Positions 1 through 8,066 of a DNA stretch of 53,902 nt are shown here, piece by piece. Location of the stretch: contig QQUN01000048.1 in the NCBI GenBank assembly GCA_008501585.1, positions 1-53,902 of the forward strand, given 5' to 3'. How positions within the stretch are numbered: the stretch's first letter is position 1; each line of letters starts with the position of its first letter. The notes under the pieces were generated by a model. That model worked only from the letters and a program-made list of their open reading frames with translations, was not told where the DNA came from and did not search any database. Source of the DNA: Pseudomonadota bacterium (lineage in GTDB: Bacteria > Pseudomonadota > Gammaproteobacteria > Burkholderiales > Rhodocyclaceae). A program made the position numbers and the translations under genes.

Positions 1-1
1 G

Positions 2-205
2 GTGCGGCTGGAGGCCTTGCTGGCGCTTGGCCGGATCGACTCCGATGCGGCGATCCGGGGGGTGGGCCAGGTGGCGCTCGGCGGGCGCAGCGCGACGGAG
101 CGGGCGGCCGCGGTCGCGGTGCTCGAGGCGAGCCGGCGGGATCTTGCGCATGTCATGCTGGCGGCGGTCCGGGGGCGGAGCGACGCGGCGCTGGGGGCGC
201 GTTGA
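2..205 (+). CDS. C-terminal end of a HEAT-repeat-like protein (5' partial)
   Basis: The reading frame is open to the left edge, so only the last 67 residues are visible. They are Ala/Leu/Arg-rich amphipathic helices (for example RLEALLALGRIDSD, then AAIRGVGQVAL), spaced like HEAT or PBS-lyase repeats, which are helical protein-interaction scaffolds. No catalytic residue or membrane segment is seen. The gene ends 9 bases before the stop of the convergent ceramidase-like gene. The repeat call rests on helix pattern only. The full protein could carry another domain outside the window. Confidence 0.5.
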   Translation: MRLEALLALGRIDSDAAIRGVGQVALGGRSATERAAAVAVLEASRRDLAHVMLAAVRGRSDAALGAR

Positions 206-214
206 GCGGCCGGT

Positions 215-853
215 TCAGGGTCCCCGGCGGGCCGGCATCAAGGCCCGCATGCCGCACCACAGCACCAGCGCGTTGTTCACATGCCAGCCAAAGTGGGTGC
301 CAAGTGGGAAGGCCTCGCAGACGGCCAGGTCGGTGCTGCGCAAGAGCATCGACACGCCGAACAACACGGCCGCCGCGGTGAGCCAGCGGCGGGCCGGCGA
401 GGGTGGGCAGATCCGGCTCAGGCCGATCAGCGCCAGCCATGGGCCAAGGTAGAGTTCGGACCCGTTCAGGGCCGGGGCCTTCAGCGTTATCGCGATCATG
501 GCGCTGACAATGAGCACGCCAAGAACGGCGCCACTGGCGGCGCTGGCGCGCCAGCCGGCCAGGCGCACCAGCGCACGCTGCAGGAACAGCACCACGAAGA
601 GGGCGATGAAGGCGACGTCGAGCACCGCGGCCCAGGCCTGGGCCACGGTATGGAAGACCCCGCTGCCGGCGCCGACCAGGCCCATCAGCCAGGCCAGGGT
701 GCGCAGGTCGGCCGGGGTGCGGCGGTCCATGCGGCGCAGCAGCCACGCCGCGCCGGCGATGAAGGCGAGGTTGGTGAGTGCGTTGACCGGCTCGGCCCAC
801 AGGCCGGCATCGGTGCGCTCGCAATAGACGTCGAGCGGTGCCAGCCAGTTCAT
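215..853 (-). CDS. Ceramidase-like (CREST superfamily) membrane protein
   Basis: This 212-residue polytopic membrane protein has about six or seven hydrophobic segments. Near the N-terminus is DVYCER followed by EPVNALTNLAF. A GVFHT motif (His68) comes before a membrane segment with LDVAF (Asp79), and GTHFGWHVNN lies near the C-terminus. These Cys/Glu, Ser-His, Asp and His-x-x-x-His signatures fit the alkaline ceramidase/PAQR-like CREST group, metal-dependent hydrolases in membranes. The natural substrate in bacteria is not known. The start at 853 was chosen because its ATG overlaps the TGA of the upstream cyclo-ligase gene (ATGA), which implies translational coupling. Longer upstream starts would run through that gene in another frame. 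Confidence 0.75.
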   Translation of the reverse strand: MNWLAPLDVYCERTDAGLWAEPVNALTNLAFIAGAAWLLRRMDRRTPADLRTLAWLMGLVGAGSGVFHTVAQAWAAVLDVAFIALFVVLFLQRALVRLAGWRASAASGAVLGVLIVSAMIAITLKAPALNGSELYLGPWLALIGLSRICPPSPARRWLTAAAVLFGVSMLLRSTDLAVCEAFPLGTHFGWHVNNALVLWCGMRALMPARRGP

Positions 854-1425
854 GCGGACGGTGCGACCGGATGGATCCCGCGCTCGGTCACCAGCCAGCG
901 CATCGGGTGGTCGTGGGGCTGGGGGTGGGTGGTGGCGACCCGGCCGAGTTCGAAGCCGACCCCCACGGTGCACGGTGGCGGCGACAGCGCGGCGAGCGTG
1001 CGGTCGAAGTAACCGCCGCCATAGCCCAGGCGATAGCCGTCGGCGTCGAAGGCGTTGAGCGGGATCAGCAGCACCTCGGGGGTGAGCAGCGGGCCCTCGG
1101 CGGGCAGGAGGATGCCGTGGCGGTCGGGCACCATCCGGCTCTCCGGCGTCCATTGGCGGAAGCGCATCGGCTGGCCGGGCGCGATGACCTCCGGCAGGCA
1201 GGCGGCGCGCCCGTGCCCGGCCGCCAGCCAGCGCTGCACCACGGGGCGCAGATCCGGTTCGCCGCGGTAGGGCCAGCAGAAGGCCAGCGTGGCTGGCGCC
1301 AGTTGCGCCAGCAGGGTGGCCACATGGCCTTGCAGGGCGGCCTCATGCGGTTCTCGCGCGGCCGTGCTCAGCGCTTCGCGGGCGCGGATGGCGGCGTCGC
1401 GCAGGCGTTTGCGTTCGATCTCCAT
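850..1425 (-). CDS. 5-formyltetrahydrofolate cyclo-ligase
   Basis: ATP-dependent conversion of 5-formyl-THF to 5,10-methenyl-THF, returning a folate storage or inhibitor form to one-carbon metabolism in the cytoplasm. The diagnostic C-terminal stretch NAFDADGYRLGYGGGYFDR is present, as is the N-terminal basic helix MEIERKRLRDAAIRAREAL. The start MEIERKR at 1425 gives 191 residues, normal for the family. A longer start at 1500 adds 25 unsupported residues and crosses a GC-rich hairpin. The gene is followed by the ceramidase-like gene with an ATGA overlap. In many proteobacteria 6S RNA lies just upstream of this gene, but only 120 bases separate it here from the divergent transglycosylase gene. 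Confidence 0.92.
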   Translation of the reverse strand: MEIERKRLRDAAIRAREALSTAAREPHEAALQGHVATLLAQLAPATLAFCWPYRGEPDLRPVVQRWLAAGHGRAACLPEVIAPGQPMRFRQWTPESRMVPDRHGILLPAEGPLLTPEVLLIPLNAFDADGYRLGYGGGYFDRTLAALSPPPCTVGVGFELGRVATTHPQPHDHPMRWLVTERGIHPVAPSA

Positions 1426-1475
1426 GCGTGCATCCAGGGCAGGTAATTGCGGCACGGGCCGTGTAGAGTAGTCAG

Positions 1476-1495
1476 GCCGGCCCAGCGGGGCCGGC
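1476..1495. other. GC-rich hairpin in the divergent intergenic region
   Basis: The inverted repeat GCCGGCCC / GGGCCGGC has an 8 bp perfect stem and the loop AGCG. It lies 50 bases upstream of the cyclo-ligase start and 50 bases upstream of the transglycosylase start. No T-run follows on either strand, so it is not a typical intrinsic terminator. Its role is unknown. Confidence 0.35.
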
Positions 1496-1545
1496 ATCAC
1501 ATCAAGCAGCCCGTTCGAGACAACGGTGCGAAGGGATAGTAAGCG

Positions 1546-3468
1546 ATGAAGGCGGTAAAAGGCTGGGTTGTCGTGTGGCTCGGCGTGTTGTGCATGACCC
1601 CGGCGTGGGCACAGACCCCGACCGGTGATGAACGGATCCTGGCCGCGCGCGAGGCGCTACGCACCGGCGACCAGGCCACCCTCGACCAGCTCGCGGCGGG
1701 GCGCTCGCCGCACCTGCTGGAGCGCTATGTCAAATACTGGCATCTGCAGAATCAACTGGCGCGGCAGGAGCCGCCCGACACGCCGCGCATCGAGGCCTTC
1801 CTCGCCCGCTACGCCGGCAGCGTGCTGGCCGATCGCCTGCGCGGCGCGTGGCTGTCGCGGCTGGCCAAGGACGGCGACTGGATCGGCTTCATCGGCGCCT
1901 GGGGCGGCCTGGCCGCGCCGACCGATGGCCAGCGCTGCCAGCACTGGCTGGCGCGCGAGCGCATCGGCGATCGCAGTGCGCTGGACGAGGCGGCGGCGGT
2001 GTGGACCGGGCTGAGCCTGCGTGCCGAGGCCTGCGAGTCGCTGGTCGGCCTGCTGGCCGCCTCCGGGCGCTTGCAGCCGGACGATATCTGGGCGCGCTTC
2101 CGTGACGAAATGGCCTCACGCCGGCCGAGTGACCTCGAACTGATTCTCGGCGGCCTGCCGTCGGCCGATGCGCCCGCTGCGGCCGAGCTGAAAGCCATGC
2201 GCAAGGACCCCGAGCGCTATCTCGACACCCTGCGCCCGGGCTTTGCCCGGCGCCGCGCCGACAGCGAGTTGATGCTGGCGGCGCTGGGGCGGCTGGCCAT
2301 CAGTGACCCGAAAGCGGCCTACGCTCGCTTTGCCCGGCTCAACGACGCGCTGTCGGCCGAGGAAAAAGCTTATGGCTACATGCTGCTGGGTTGGCGCGCG
2401 GCGCAGGATCACCTGCCCGAAGCGGTGCGCTGGTTCCGCGCTGCCGGCAAGCTGCAGATGCCGGACGAGCAGCGTGCCTGGCAGGTGCGCGCCGCGCTGC
2501 GCCAGGAAGACTGGAAGGCGGTGCGTGAGGCAATCCTGGCGATGTCGCCCGAGCAGCGCGGCGAACGCGCCTGGACTTACTGGCTGGCCCGCGCCGAGCA
2601 GGCGCTGGGTGAAGGCACGGGGGCGCAGCACTTGCTCGAGCGGGTCGCCGGGCACCCGGACTTTTACGGCATGCTGGCCTCCGACGCGCTTGGCCGGGCC
2701 TTTACCCCGCCGCCGCCCGATCGCCCGCAGACCGCCGAGACGCAGGCCAGCGTGGCCGCCGACCCGGACATCCGCCGGGCGCTGGCGCTGTTCCGGCTCG
2801 ACCTGCATGCCGAAGGCACGCGCGAGTGGATCTGGCGCCTGCGCGACGCGGACGACGCCTTCCGCATTGCCGCCGCGCGGCTGGCGCTCGACGAGGGTAT
2901 CTACGATCGCGCCATCAACACCGCCGAGGCGGTGGACCCGCAGGACAATTTCGGCCTGCGTTACCTCACGCCTTACCGCGACCTGATCGAACCGCATGCG
3001 CGTGCCCAGGGTCTGGACCTGGCCTGGGTGTATGGCGTGCTGCGCCAGGAGAGCCGCTTCGTCACCCGCGCCGCCTCGCCGGTGGGCGCGCAGGGGCTGA
3101 TGCAGGTGATGCCGGCCACCGGCAGCTGGGTGGCCAAGAAGATCGGCATGAGCGACTACCGCCGCAGCCGGCTGCAGGAGCCCGACACCAATGTGCGCCT
3201 GGGCACCAGCTACATGCGCATCGTGCTCGACGACCTCGACGACCATCCGGTGCTCGCCGCCGCCGGCTACAACGCCGGCCCCGGCCGGGCCAAGCGCTGG
3301 CGCGATGAACGCATGCTCGAAGGGGCGATCTATGTAGAGACCATCCCTTTCACCGAAACGCGTGATTACGTGAAGAAAGTGATGGCCAATGCGGTGATCT
3401 ACGCGGCCCTGATGGACGGCCAGCCGCAGTCGCTGGCGGCGCGCCTCGGGCGGGTGGCGCCGCGCTAA
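1546..3468 (+). CDS. Soluble lytic murein transglycosylase (Slt70 type)
   Basis: Periplasmic enzyme that cleaves the MurNAc-GlcNAc bond of peptidoglycan to give 1,6-anhydro ends. It has 640 residues with a clear signal peptide (MKAVKGWVVVWLGVLCMTPAWA, cleavage expected after AWA). A long alpha-superhelical U/L region spans about residues 30-480, followed by the SLT catalytic domain at about 485-610. Catalytic Glu502 lies in LRQESRF, followed by SPVGAQGLMQVMPATG and AAGYNAGPGRAKRW, all classic SLT motifs. Length matches E. coli Slt. AAGGGA about nine bases upstream supports the ATG at 1546. The next gene follows after 21 bases and may be co-transcribed. Confidence 0.95.
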   Translation: MKAVKGWVVVWLGVLCMTPAWAQTPTGDERILAAREALRTGDQATLDQLAAGRSPHLLERYVKYWHLQNQLARQEPPDTPRIEAFLARYAGSVLADRLRGAWLSRLAKDGDWIGFIGAWGGLAAPTDGQRCQHWLARERIGDRSALDEAAAVWTGLSLRAEACESLVGLLAASGRLQPDDIWARFRDEMASRRPSDLELILGGLPSADAPAAAELKAMRKDPERYLDTLRPGFARRRADSELMLAALGRLAISDPKAAYARFARLNDALSAEEKAYGYMLLGWRAAQDHLPEAVRWFRAAGKLQMPDEQRAWQVRAALRQEDWKAVREAILAMSPEQRGERAWTYWLARAEQALGEGTGAQHLLERVAGHPDFYGMLASDALGRAFTPPPPDRPQTAETQASVAADPDIRRALALFRLDLHAEGTREWIWRLRDADDAFRIAAARLALDEGIYDRAINTAEAVDPQDNFGLRYLTPYRDLIEPHARAQGLDLAWVYGVLRQESRFVTRAASPVGAQGLMQVMPATGSWVAKKIGMSDYRRSRLQEPDTNVRLGTSYMRIVLDDLDDHPVLAAAGYNAGPGRAKRWRDERMLEGAIYVETIPFTETRDYVKKVMANAVIYAALMDGQPQSLAARLGRVAPR

Positions 3469-3489
3469 CCCGGCATCGGAGACAGAGGC

Positions 3490-4449
3490 ATGGATCGATC
3501 AAAAACCATACTGGCGGTGGGTGGCAGCGGCTATGTCGGGCACTCGGTGGTCGCTCAGCTGGTGGCCGCGGGCTACCGGGTGCGCGTGCCGACGCGCCAC
3601 CGGCACCGGGCGCGGCATCTGCTGTTGCTGCCGACGGTGGAGGTGGTCGAGGCCGACCTCTTCGATGACACCGCACTCGACCGCTTGATGGACGGCGTCG
3701 GCGCCGTGATCAGCCTGGTCGGCGTGCTGCACTCACCGCCGGGCACGCCGTTCGGGCCGGCCTTCCGGCGCGCCCATGTCGATATACCCGCGCGCCTGGT
3801 GGCCGCCTGCCACCGCCATGGCGTGTCGCGCGTGGTGCACATCAGCGCGCTGGGCGCCGACGCCGACGGGCCGTCGGAATACCAGCGCTCCAAGGCTGCC
3901 GGCGAAGCGGTGATCCGCGATGCCCGGCCGCCGCTGGCGTGGACGATCCTGCGTCCCTCGGTGATCTTCGGCCGCGACGACAGCTTCCTCAACCTCTTCG
4001 CCGGCCTCGTGCGCATCGCGCCGGTGATGCCGCTCGGCGGCGCGAGCTGCCGCTTCCAGCCGGTGTGGGTGGAGGATGTGGCCCGTGTCGTGGTGGCCAG
4101 CCTGGACCGCCCGGACGCCATCGGGCTGTGCGCCGATCTGGCCGGCCCCGGCGTCTACACCCTGGCCGAGCTGGTCGGCTATGTCGGCCGCCTGGTCGGG
4201 CGCCGGCCGCCGATCATCCCCATCCCCGAGGCGCTGGCCATGCTCCAGGCGCGGCTGCTGGAGCTGGCGCCCAAGCCGATGATGAGCCGCGACAACGTGC
4301 GCTCGATGCGGGTCGACAACATCACCGACGGCCCGCCGCTGCCCTTTGGCTGGACGCCGACCGCCCTCGAAGCCGTGGCGCCGACCTACCTCGGCCCCCA
4401 CCCCGGTCGTCGCCGTTTCGTCATCAATCGCCGCCGCGCCGTGCGCTGA
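3490..4449 (+). CDS. NAD(P)-binding atypical SDR, complex I NDUFA9-like
   Basis: A 319-residue Rossmann-fold protein. The N-terminal dinucleotide motif is AVGGSGYVGHSVV. Further features are VISLVGVLHSPPGTPF, RVVHISALGADAD, SEYQRSKAAGEAVIR and the ILRPSVIFGRDDSFLN block typical of complex I NDUFA9-subunit family proteins. Asp in DADGPSEY replaces the usual catalytic Tyr context, as in atypical SDRs. In bacteria these proteins are often annotated as NAD-dependent epimerases, and the substrate is not known. It sits between the lytic transglycosylase and cca on the same strand, with short gaps (21 and 47 bases). Confidence 0.85.
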   Translation: MDRSKTILAVGGSGYVGHSVVAQLVAAGYRVRVPTRHRHRARHLLLLPTVEVVEADLFDDTALDRLMDGVGAVISLVGVLHSPPGTPFGPAFRRAHVDIPARLVAACHRHGVSRVVHISALGADADGPSEYQRSKAAGEAVIRDARPPLAWTILRPSVIFGRDDSFLNLFAGLVRIAPVMPLGGASCRFQPVWVEDVARVVVASLDRPDAIGLCADLAGPGVYTLAELVGYVGRLVGRRPPIIPIPEALAMLQARLLELAPKPMMSRDNVRSMRVDNITDGPPLPFGWTPTALEAVAPTYLGPHPGRRRFVINRRRAVR

Positions 4450-4496
4450 AGCACTTCCAGCAGCGATAATGCGGCTTTGCCAAGACTGACGGCCGC

Positions 4497-5600
4497 ATGA
4501 AGACATACATCGTAGGCGGCGCCGTGCGGGACGAACTGCTCGGCCTGCCGGTGCAGGATCGGGACTGGGTGGTGGTCGGCGCCACCGTCGAGGCCATGCG
4601 CTCGCGCGGCTTCACCCCCGTGGGCAAGGATTTCCCGGTATTCCTCCACCCCGACACTCACGAGGAGTACGCGCTGGCGCGCACCGAGCGCAAGAGCGGC
4701 CACGGCTACACCGGCTTCGTGGTGCATGCCGCGCCGGACGTCACGCTTGAAGACGACCTGCTGCGCCGCGACCTGACCATCAACGCCATGGCTCGCGGCG
4801 AGGACGGCACCCTGGTCGACCCCCACGGCGGCCAGCGTGACCTGGCGGCCAAAGTGCTGCGCCATGTCAGCCCCGCCTTTGCCGAAGACCCGGTGCGCAT
4901 CCTGCGCGTGGCCCGCTTCGCCGCGCGCTTCGATAGCTTTACGGTGGCGGACGAAACCCTGGCGCTGATGCGCCGGATGGTCGACAGCGGCGAGGCTGAC
5001 CACCTGGTCCCAGAGCGGGTCTGGCAGGAAATCTCGCGCGGCCTGATGGCGCCGGCGCCGATGCGCATGATCGACGTGCTCGACGCCTGCGGCGCGCTGG
5101 CCCGCTGCCTGCCCGAGGTGGTGGCGCGGCGGCGGATCGACCCGTTGCTGCCCGGTGTGCTGCGCTGCGCCGTGGCGCGCGATCTGCCACTGGCTCATCG
5201 CTGGGCGCTGCTGGTCGGCCATGCCGTGGACGCCGCCGAGTCGGCCAGCGCACGGCTCAAGGTGCCCCTGCCCTGCCGCGACCAGGCGGTGATCCTGGCC
5301 CGCGACGGCGAGACCCTGGCCACTGCCAGCTCGGCGGTGGCGCGGCTCGAACTGCTCGGCCGTTGCGATGCCTTCCGTCGCCCCGAGCGGCTCATCAGCT
5401 TGCTCGAAGCGGCGCCCTGCGCCCACCCGGTGCCGGCACCGGCGGTGGCCCGCTGGCAGGCCACGCTGGCCGCCGCGCAGGCGGTCGACGGCGGTGCGGT
5501 GGCGCGCCAGTGCGCCGACAAGTCGGCGATTCCGGCGGCCATTCGCGCCGCCCGCCTGGCCGCCATCGAGGCAGCCGACGCGGCCGCGGGCCGTGGCTGA
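4497..5600 (+). CDS. cca: CCA-adding tRNA nucleotidyltransferase, HD domain degenerate
   Basis: Adds or repairs the 3'-CCA end of tRNAs. The class II polymerase-beta-like head is intact: [57 protein letters not shown], and the neck [21 protein letters not shown]. In E. coli Cca the C-terminal half is an HD phosphohydrolase with HxD, HDLGKG and HHGH motifs. Here that region is shortened (367 against 412 residues). [26 protein letters not shown] runs straight into RLKVP where HDLGKG and HHGH would be, so those metal-binding residues are absent. Nucleotidyltransferase activity is expected, but 2',3'-cyclic phosphodiesterase and phosphatase activities are not. Confidence 0.93.
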   Translation: MKTYIVGGAVRDELLGLPVQDRDWVVVGATVEAMRSRGFTPVGKDFPVFLHPDTHEEYALARTERKSGHGYTGFVVHAAPDVTLEDDLLRRDLTINAMARGEDGTLVDPHGGQRDLAAKVLRHVSPAFAEDPVRILRVARFAARFDSFTVADETLALMRRMVDSGEADHLVPERVWQEISRGLMAPAPMRMIDVLDACGALARCLPEVVARRRIDPLLPGVLRCAVARDLPLAHRWALLVGHAVDAAESASARLKVPLPCRDQAVILARDGETLATASSAVARLELLGRCDAFRRPERLISLLEAAPCAHPVPAPAVARWQATLAAAQAVDGGAVARQCADKSAIPAAIRAARLAAIEAADAAAGRG

Positions 5601-5649
5601 CACCTTTGCTCACACCCGCTGCGCCGTGGCGCGTGCCACACTGCGGGCC

Positions 5650-7524
5650 ATGATCGTCTGGTGTCGAACGTCGTTCTTGGCGCTGGGGCTGTCGCTGCTC
5701 ACCGCTGCAGCCGCCCAGGCGCAAACGCAGCACATCCCCGATTTTGCCGAGGTGCGCGCCGCCCATGCGAGCAGTGTCGCCCGCCTGGTCGACCGCCACG
5801 GCGAGCCGCTGGCCGAGCGCCAGCTGCGCTTCGACGACGATCGCCTCGACTGGGTCGGGCTCGACGCCCTGTCGCCGGCCATGCTCGAAGCCCTGCTCCA
5901 GGCCGAGGACCGGCGTTTCTACCAGCACGAGGGCATCGACTGGCGGGCGGTGGCCGCCGCCGCGGTGCAGAACCTGTGGTTCGAGCATGCCCGCGGTGCC
6001 TCCACCCTGACCATGCAGCTGGCCGGCCTGCTCGACCCGGCGCTGCAGCCGGCCGCCGTCGGCCAGCGGCGCCGCAGCTTCGAACAGAAGTGGGATCAGG
6101 CCTTGGCGGCACAGGCGCTCGAGGCCCGCTGGAGCAAGGCGCAGATTCTCGAGGCCTACCTCAACCTGGCGCCGTTCCGCGGGCGCCTGCGCGGCATTTC
6201 GGCCGCCGCCTGGGCGCTCACCGGCAAGGCGCCGGCCGCGCTCGACCGGCCCGAAGCCGCCGTGCTCGCCGCCTTGCTGCGCGGGCCGGGCGCGACACCG
6301 GCGTTGCTTGCCCGGCGGGCCTGCACGCTGGTGGCGCAGATTGGCAGCCCGGCCGCGTGTGAGCGCGTGCAGGCGATCGCCGCCGCGGTCGACCCGGCGG
6401 TGCTGTCGCCGCGCTGGCAGCTGGCGCCGCATCTGGCGGCGCGGCTGCTGCGCTCACCGGGCACCACCGTTGCCACGCTCATCGACGCCGGCTGGCAGCG
6501 GCGCATGCTGGGCGCGCTGCGCGCCGCCGCGCCGGCCCGCGCTGCCGTGGTGGTGCTCGACAACGCCTCCGGTGCGGTGCTGGCCGATGTCGGCGGGCTC
6601 AGCCCCGAGCATGCCGACGCCACCGGGTTTGCGTATCCGGCCCCCGCCATGCGTTGGCCGTTGCAGGTCGCCCGGGCGCTCGACCGGCGCGTGGTCACGG
6701 CGGCGAGCCTGCTCAACGCCGATTCGGAGGCGGCGCCGCGCTGGACCAGCGTGCGGGCGGCGGCGATGGCGGGGGAGGGCGCTGCCCTCGCGGCGCTGTC
6801 GCGACGGCAGGCCGAAGGCGAGACGCTGCCGCTGGCGACCGGGCCGGTCGACCTGGTCCGCCTGGCGGGGCTGATGCGGATGCTGGCGGTCGATGGCCAG
6901 TGGCGCGAGCCGTTCTGGCAGCCGGCCGCGGCGCGTCCGGCCGAGGCCGTGGTGTCGCCCGCGGCGGCCTTCGTGGCGCGGGATCTGTTCCCGCCGCTGA
7001 TGGCCGAGATGGTCACGCCGGGCCGCGCGGCCTGGGCGACCGGGAGCAACGCCGCGGTGACCATCGCGGTGTGGATGGAGACCGGCCCCACGGCGTTGAT
7101 CGAGGTGCGCGCCTGGCTGGCCGACCAGCTCGCCGGCGACGGCACATGGCCGGCCGAACAGGTGGTGCCCGCCGGTGTGGTGCGCCGCCCGGTGCGTTTC
7201 GATCCGCCGGTCGAGCCGGCGCGCGATGAATGGTTTCTGGCCGGCACCGCCGTGGCCGTGGCGTCGCCGCCGCAGGTGACGGCACAGATCGCCTGGCCGG
7301 CGCCGCGCAGCATCATCGACCTGCGGGCCGCAGCGCCCGGGCAGGGCGTGTTGCTGCGCGCCACGGCGGACGATGCGCGCTTGCGCTGGCGCATGGACGG
7401 GCGCGAGGTCGGTAGTGGGGGGGCGGTGTGGGTCCACCCGGCGCCGGGTGTGCGCGTGATCGAGCTGCTCGATGGGCGCGGCGAGCGCCTGGACCGTGTC
7501 AGCGTGGCGGTGCGCGGCGGCTGA
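5650..7524 (+). CDS. pbpC: PbpC-like peptidoglycan glycosyltransferase with a dead transpeptidase domain
   Basis: Family: penicillin-binding protein 1C, bifunctional class A. This protein has 624 residues (about 770 in E. coli). It has a signal sequence (WCRTSFLALGLSLLTAAAAQAQ) and a GT51 glycosyltransferase domain at about 70-235 with AEDRRFYQHEGIDW (catalytic Glu86), GASTLTMQLAG and QILEAYLNLAPF. A shortened transpeptidase region and a BiPBP_C-like tail (LRWRMDGREVGSGG, VRVIELLDGRG) follow. The SxxK region reads PAPAMRWPLQVARALD, and where KTGTS is expected there is WATGSNAAVTIAVWME. Both Ser and Lys are therefore missing and beta-lactam-sensitive activity is not expected. The ATG at 5650 begins the signal peptide. 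The stop codon falls on the end of repeat copy A. Confidence 0.85.
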   Translation: MIVWCRTSFLALGLSLLTAAAAQAQTQHIPDFAEVRAAHASSVARLVDRHGEPLAERQLRFDDDRLDWVGLDALSPAMLEALLQAEDRRFYQHEGIDWRAVAAAAVQNLWFEHARGASTLTMQLAGLLDPALQPAAVGQRRRSFEQKWDQALAAQALEARWSKAQILEAYLNLAPFRGRLRGISAAAWALTGKAPAALDRPEAAVLAALLRGPGATPALLARRACTLVAQIGSPAACERVQAIAAAVDPAVLSPRWQLAPHLAARLLRSPGTTVATLIDAGWQRRMLGALRAAAPARAAVVVLDNASGAVLADVGGLSPEHADATGFAYPAPAMRWPLQVARALDRRVVTAASLLNADSEAAPRWTSVRAAAMAGEGAALAALSRRQAEGETLPLATGPVDLVRLAGLMRMLAVDGQWREPFWQPAAARPAEAVVSPAAAFVARDLFPPLMAEMVTPGRAAWATGSNAAVTIAVWMETGPTALIEVRAWLADQLAGDGTWPAEQVVPAGVVRRPVRFDPPVEPARDEWFLAGTAVAVASPPQVTAQIAWPAPRSIIDLRAAAPGQGVLLRATADDARLRWRMDGREVGSGGAVWVHPAPGVRVIELLDGRGERLDRVSVAVRGG

Positions 7525-7683
7525 GAACTTGTGAAGAAATCGTAGCGAGCAGGGCCGAGTGCAAGGCCGCATTTGGCAACTGCGCGAGCGAACGACGAGA
7601 CATATCAAATGGATAGGCGAGGCGTGAGCGAGTGAGCAACGCAGCAATCGGCGCGCGCAGTAGATTTATTCACAAGTTCTGAG
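7521..7683 (+). repeat. Short interspersed element, copy A, with terminal inverted repeats
   Basis: About 163 bp. The left end is CTGAGAACTTGTGAAGAAATC. The reverse complement of the right end is CTCAGAACTTGTGAATAAATC, so 19 of 21 bases match as terminal inverted repeats. The body matches copy B at 20199-20349 in inverted orientation. One block near 7570-7585 (around GCATTTGGCAACT) is present in A and absent from B. No coding capacity. The TGA in the left end is the stop codon of the pbpC-like gene. It resembles a MITE or palindromic repeat, but no parent transposase is seen. Confidence 0.85.
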
Positions 7684-7697
7684 TCCGGGCGGCGGCG

Positions 7698-7898
7698 CTA
7701 CAGCCAGCGCAGGATCAGCCACGCCAGCAGGGACATCAGGACGGTGCTGGTGAACGGCAGGTGCCAGGTGCGGCCGTTGCGCTCCAGCGTGATGTCGCCG
7801 GGCAGCCGGCCCAGCGGCACATAGCGCGCCAGCAAGGGCTGCAGGCCGCCGAGCAGTCCGACCACGATCACGATGGAAACCAGCCATTTGAGCAGCAT
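7698..7898 (-). CDS. DUF2905 family small membrane protein
   Basis: A 66-residue protein from MLLKWLVSIV, with two hydrophobic segments (WLVSIVIVVGLLGGL, and LMSLLAWLILRWL at the C-terminus). Between them is a short loop LGRLPGDITLERNGRTWHLPF. The G-x-LPGDI and FPFTS-like pattern is characteristic of DUF2905 inner-membrane proteins of unknown function. A longer start at 7925 would add nine polar residues (MPSPSANGG). The start at 7898 was chosen because the family begins with the first membrane helix, but neither start has a strong ribosome binding site. It lies just beyond the right end of repeat copy A. Confidence 0.8.
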   Translation of the reverse strand: MLLKWLVSIVIVVGLLGGLQPLLARYVPLGRLPGDITLERNGRTWHLPFTSTVLMSLLAWLILRWL

Positions 7899-8066
7899 GC
7901 CGCCGTTCGCCGAGGGGGAGGGCACCGATTACATCGGATTGTCCGGTCCTTGCCAAGGCAATTATGCATGGCCTGGGCCGGCGGAATCGGCTACCGTGGC
8001 ACGATCGTGCGCTTGTGCCGGAACGGCCGCGCACCCGCAAGAACGTGCAATCAAGGATCTGGACGT

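Noticed and set aside
1426-1545. 6S RNA upstream of 5-formyl-THF cyclo-ligase
   Set aside because: Only 120 bases are available between two divergent genes, shorter than 6S RNA, and no 6S-like long stem with central bubble is seen; only a short GC hairpin.
7997-8010. Sigma-54 promoter (TGGCAC...) before the alpha/beta-hydrolase
   Set aside because: Nine instead of ten bases separate GG and GC, and the TTGC half is not matched. It is a 12-base palindrome only.
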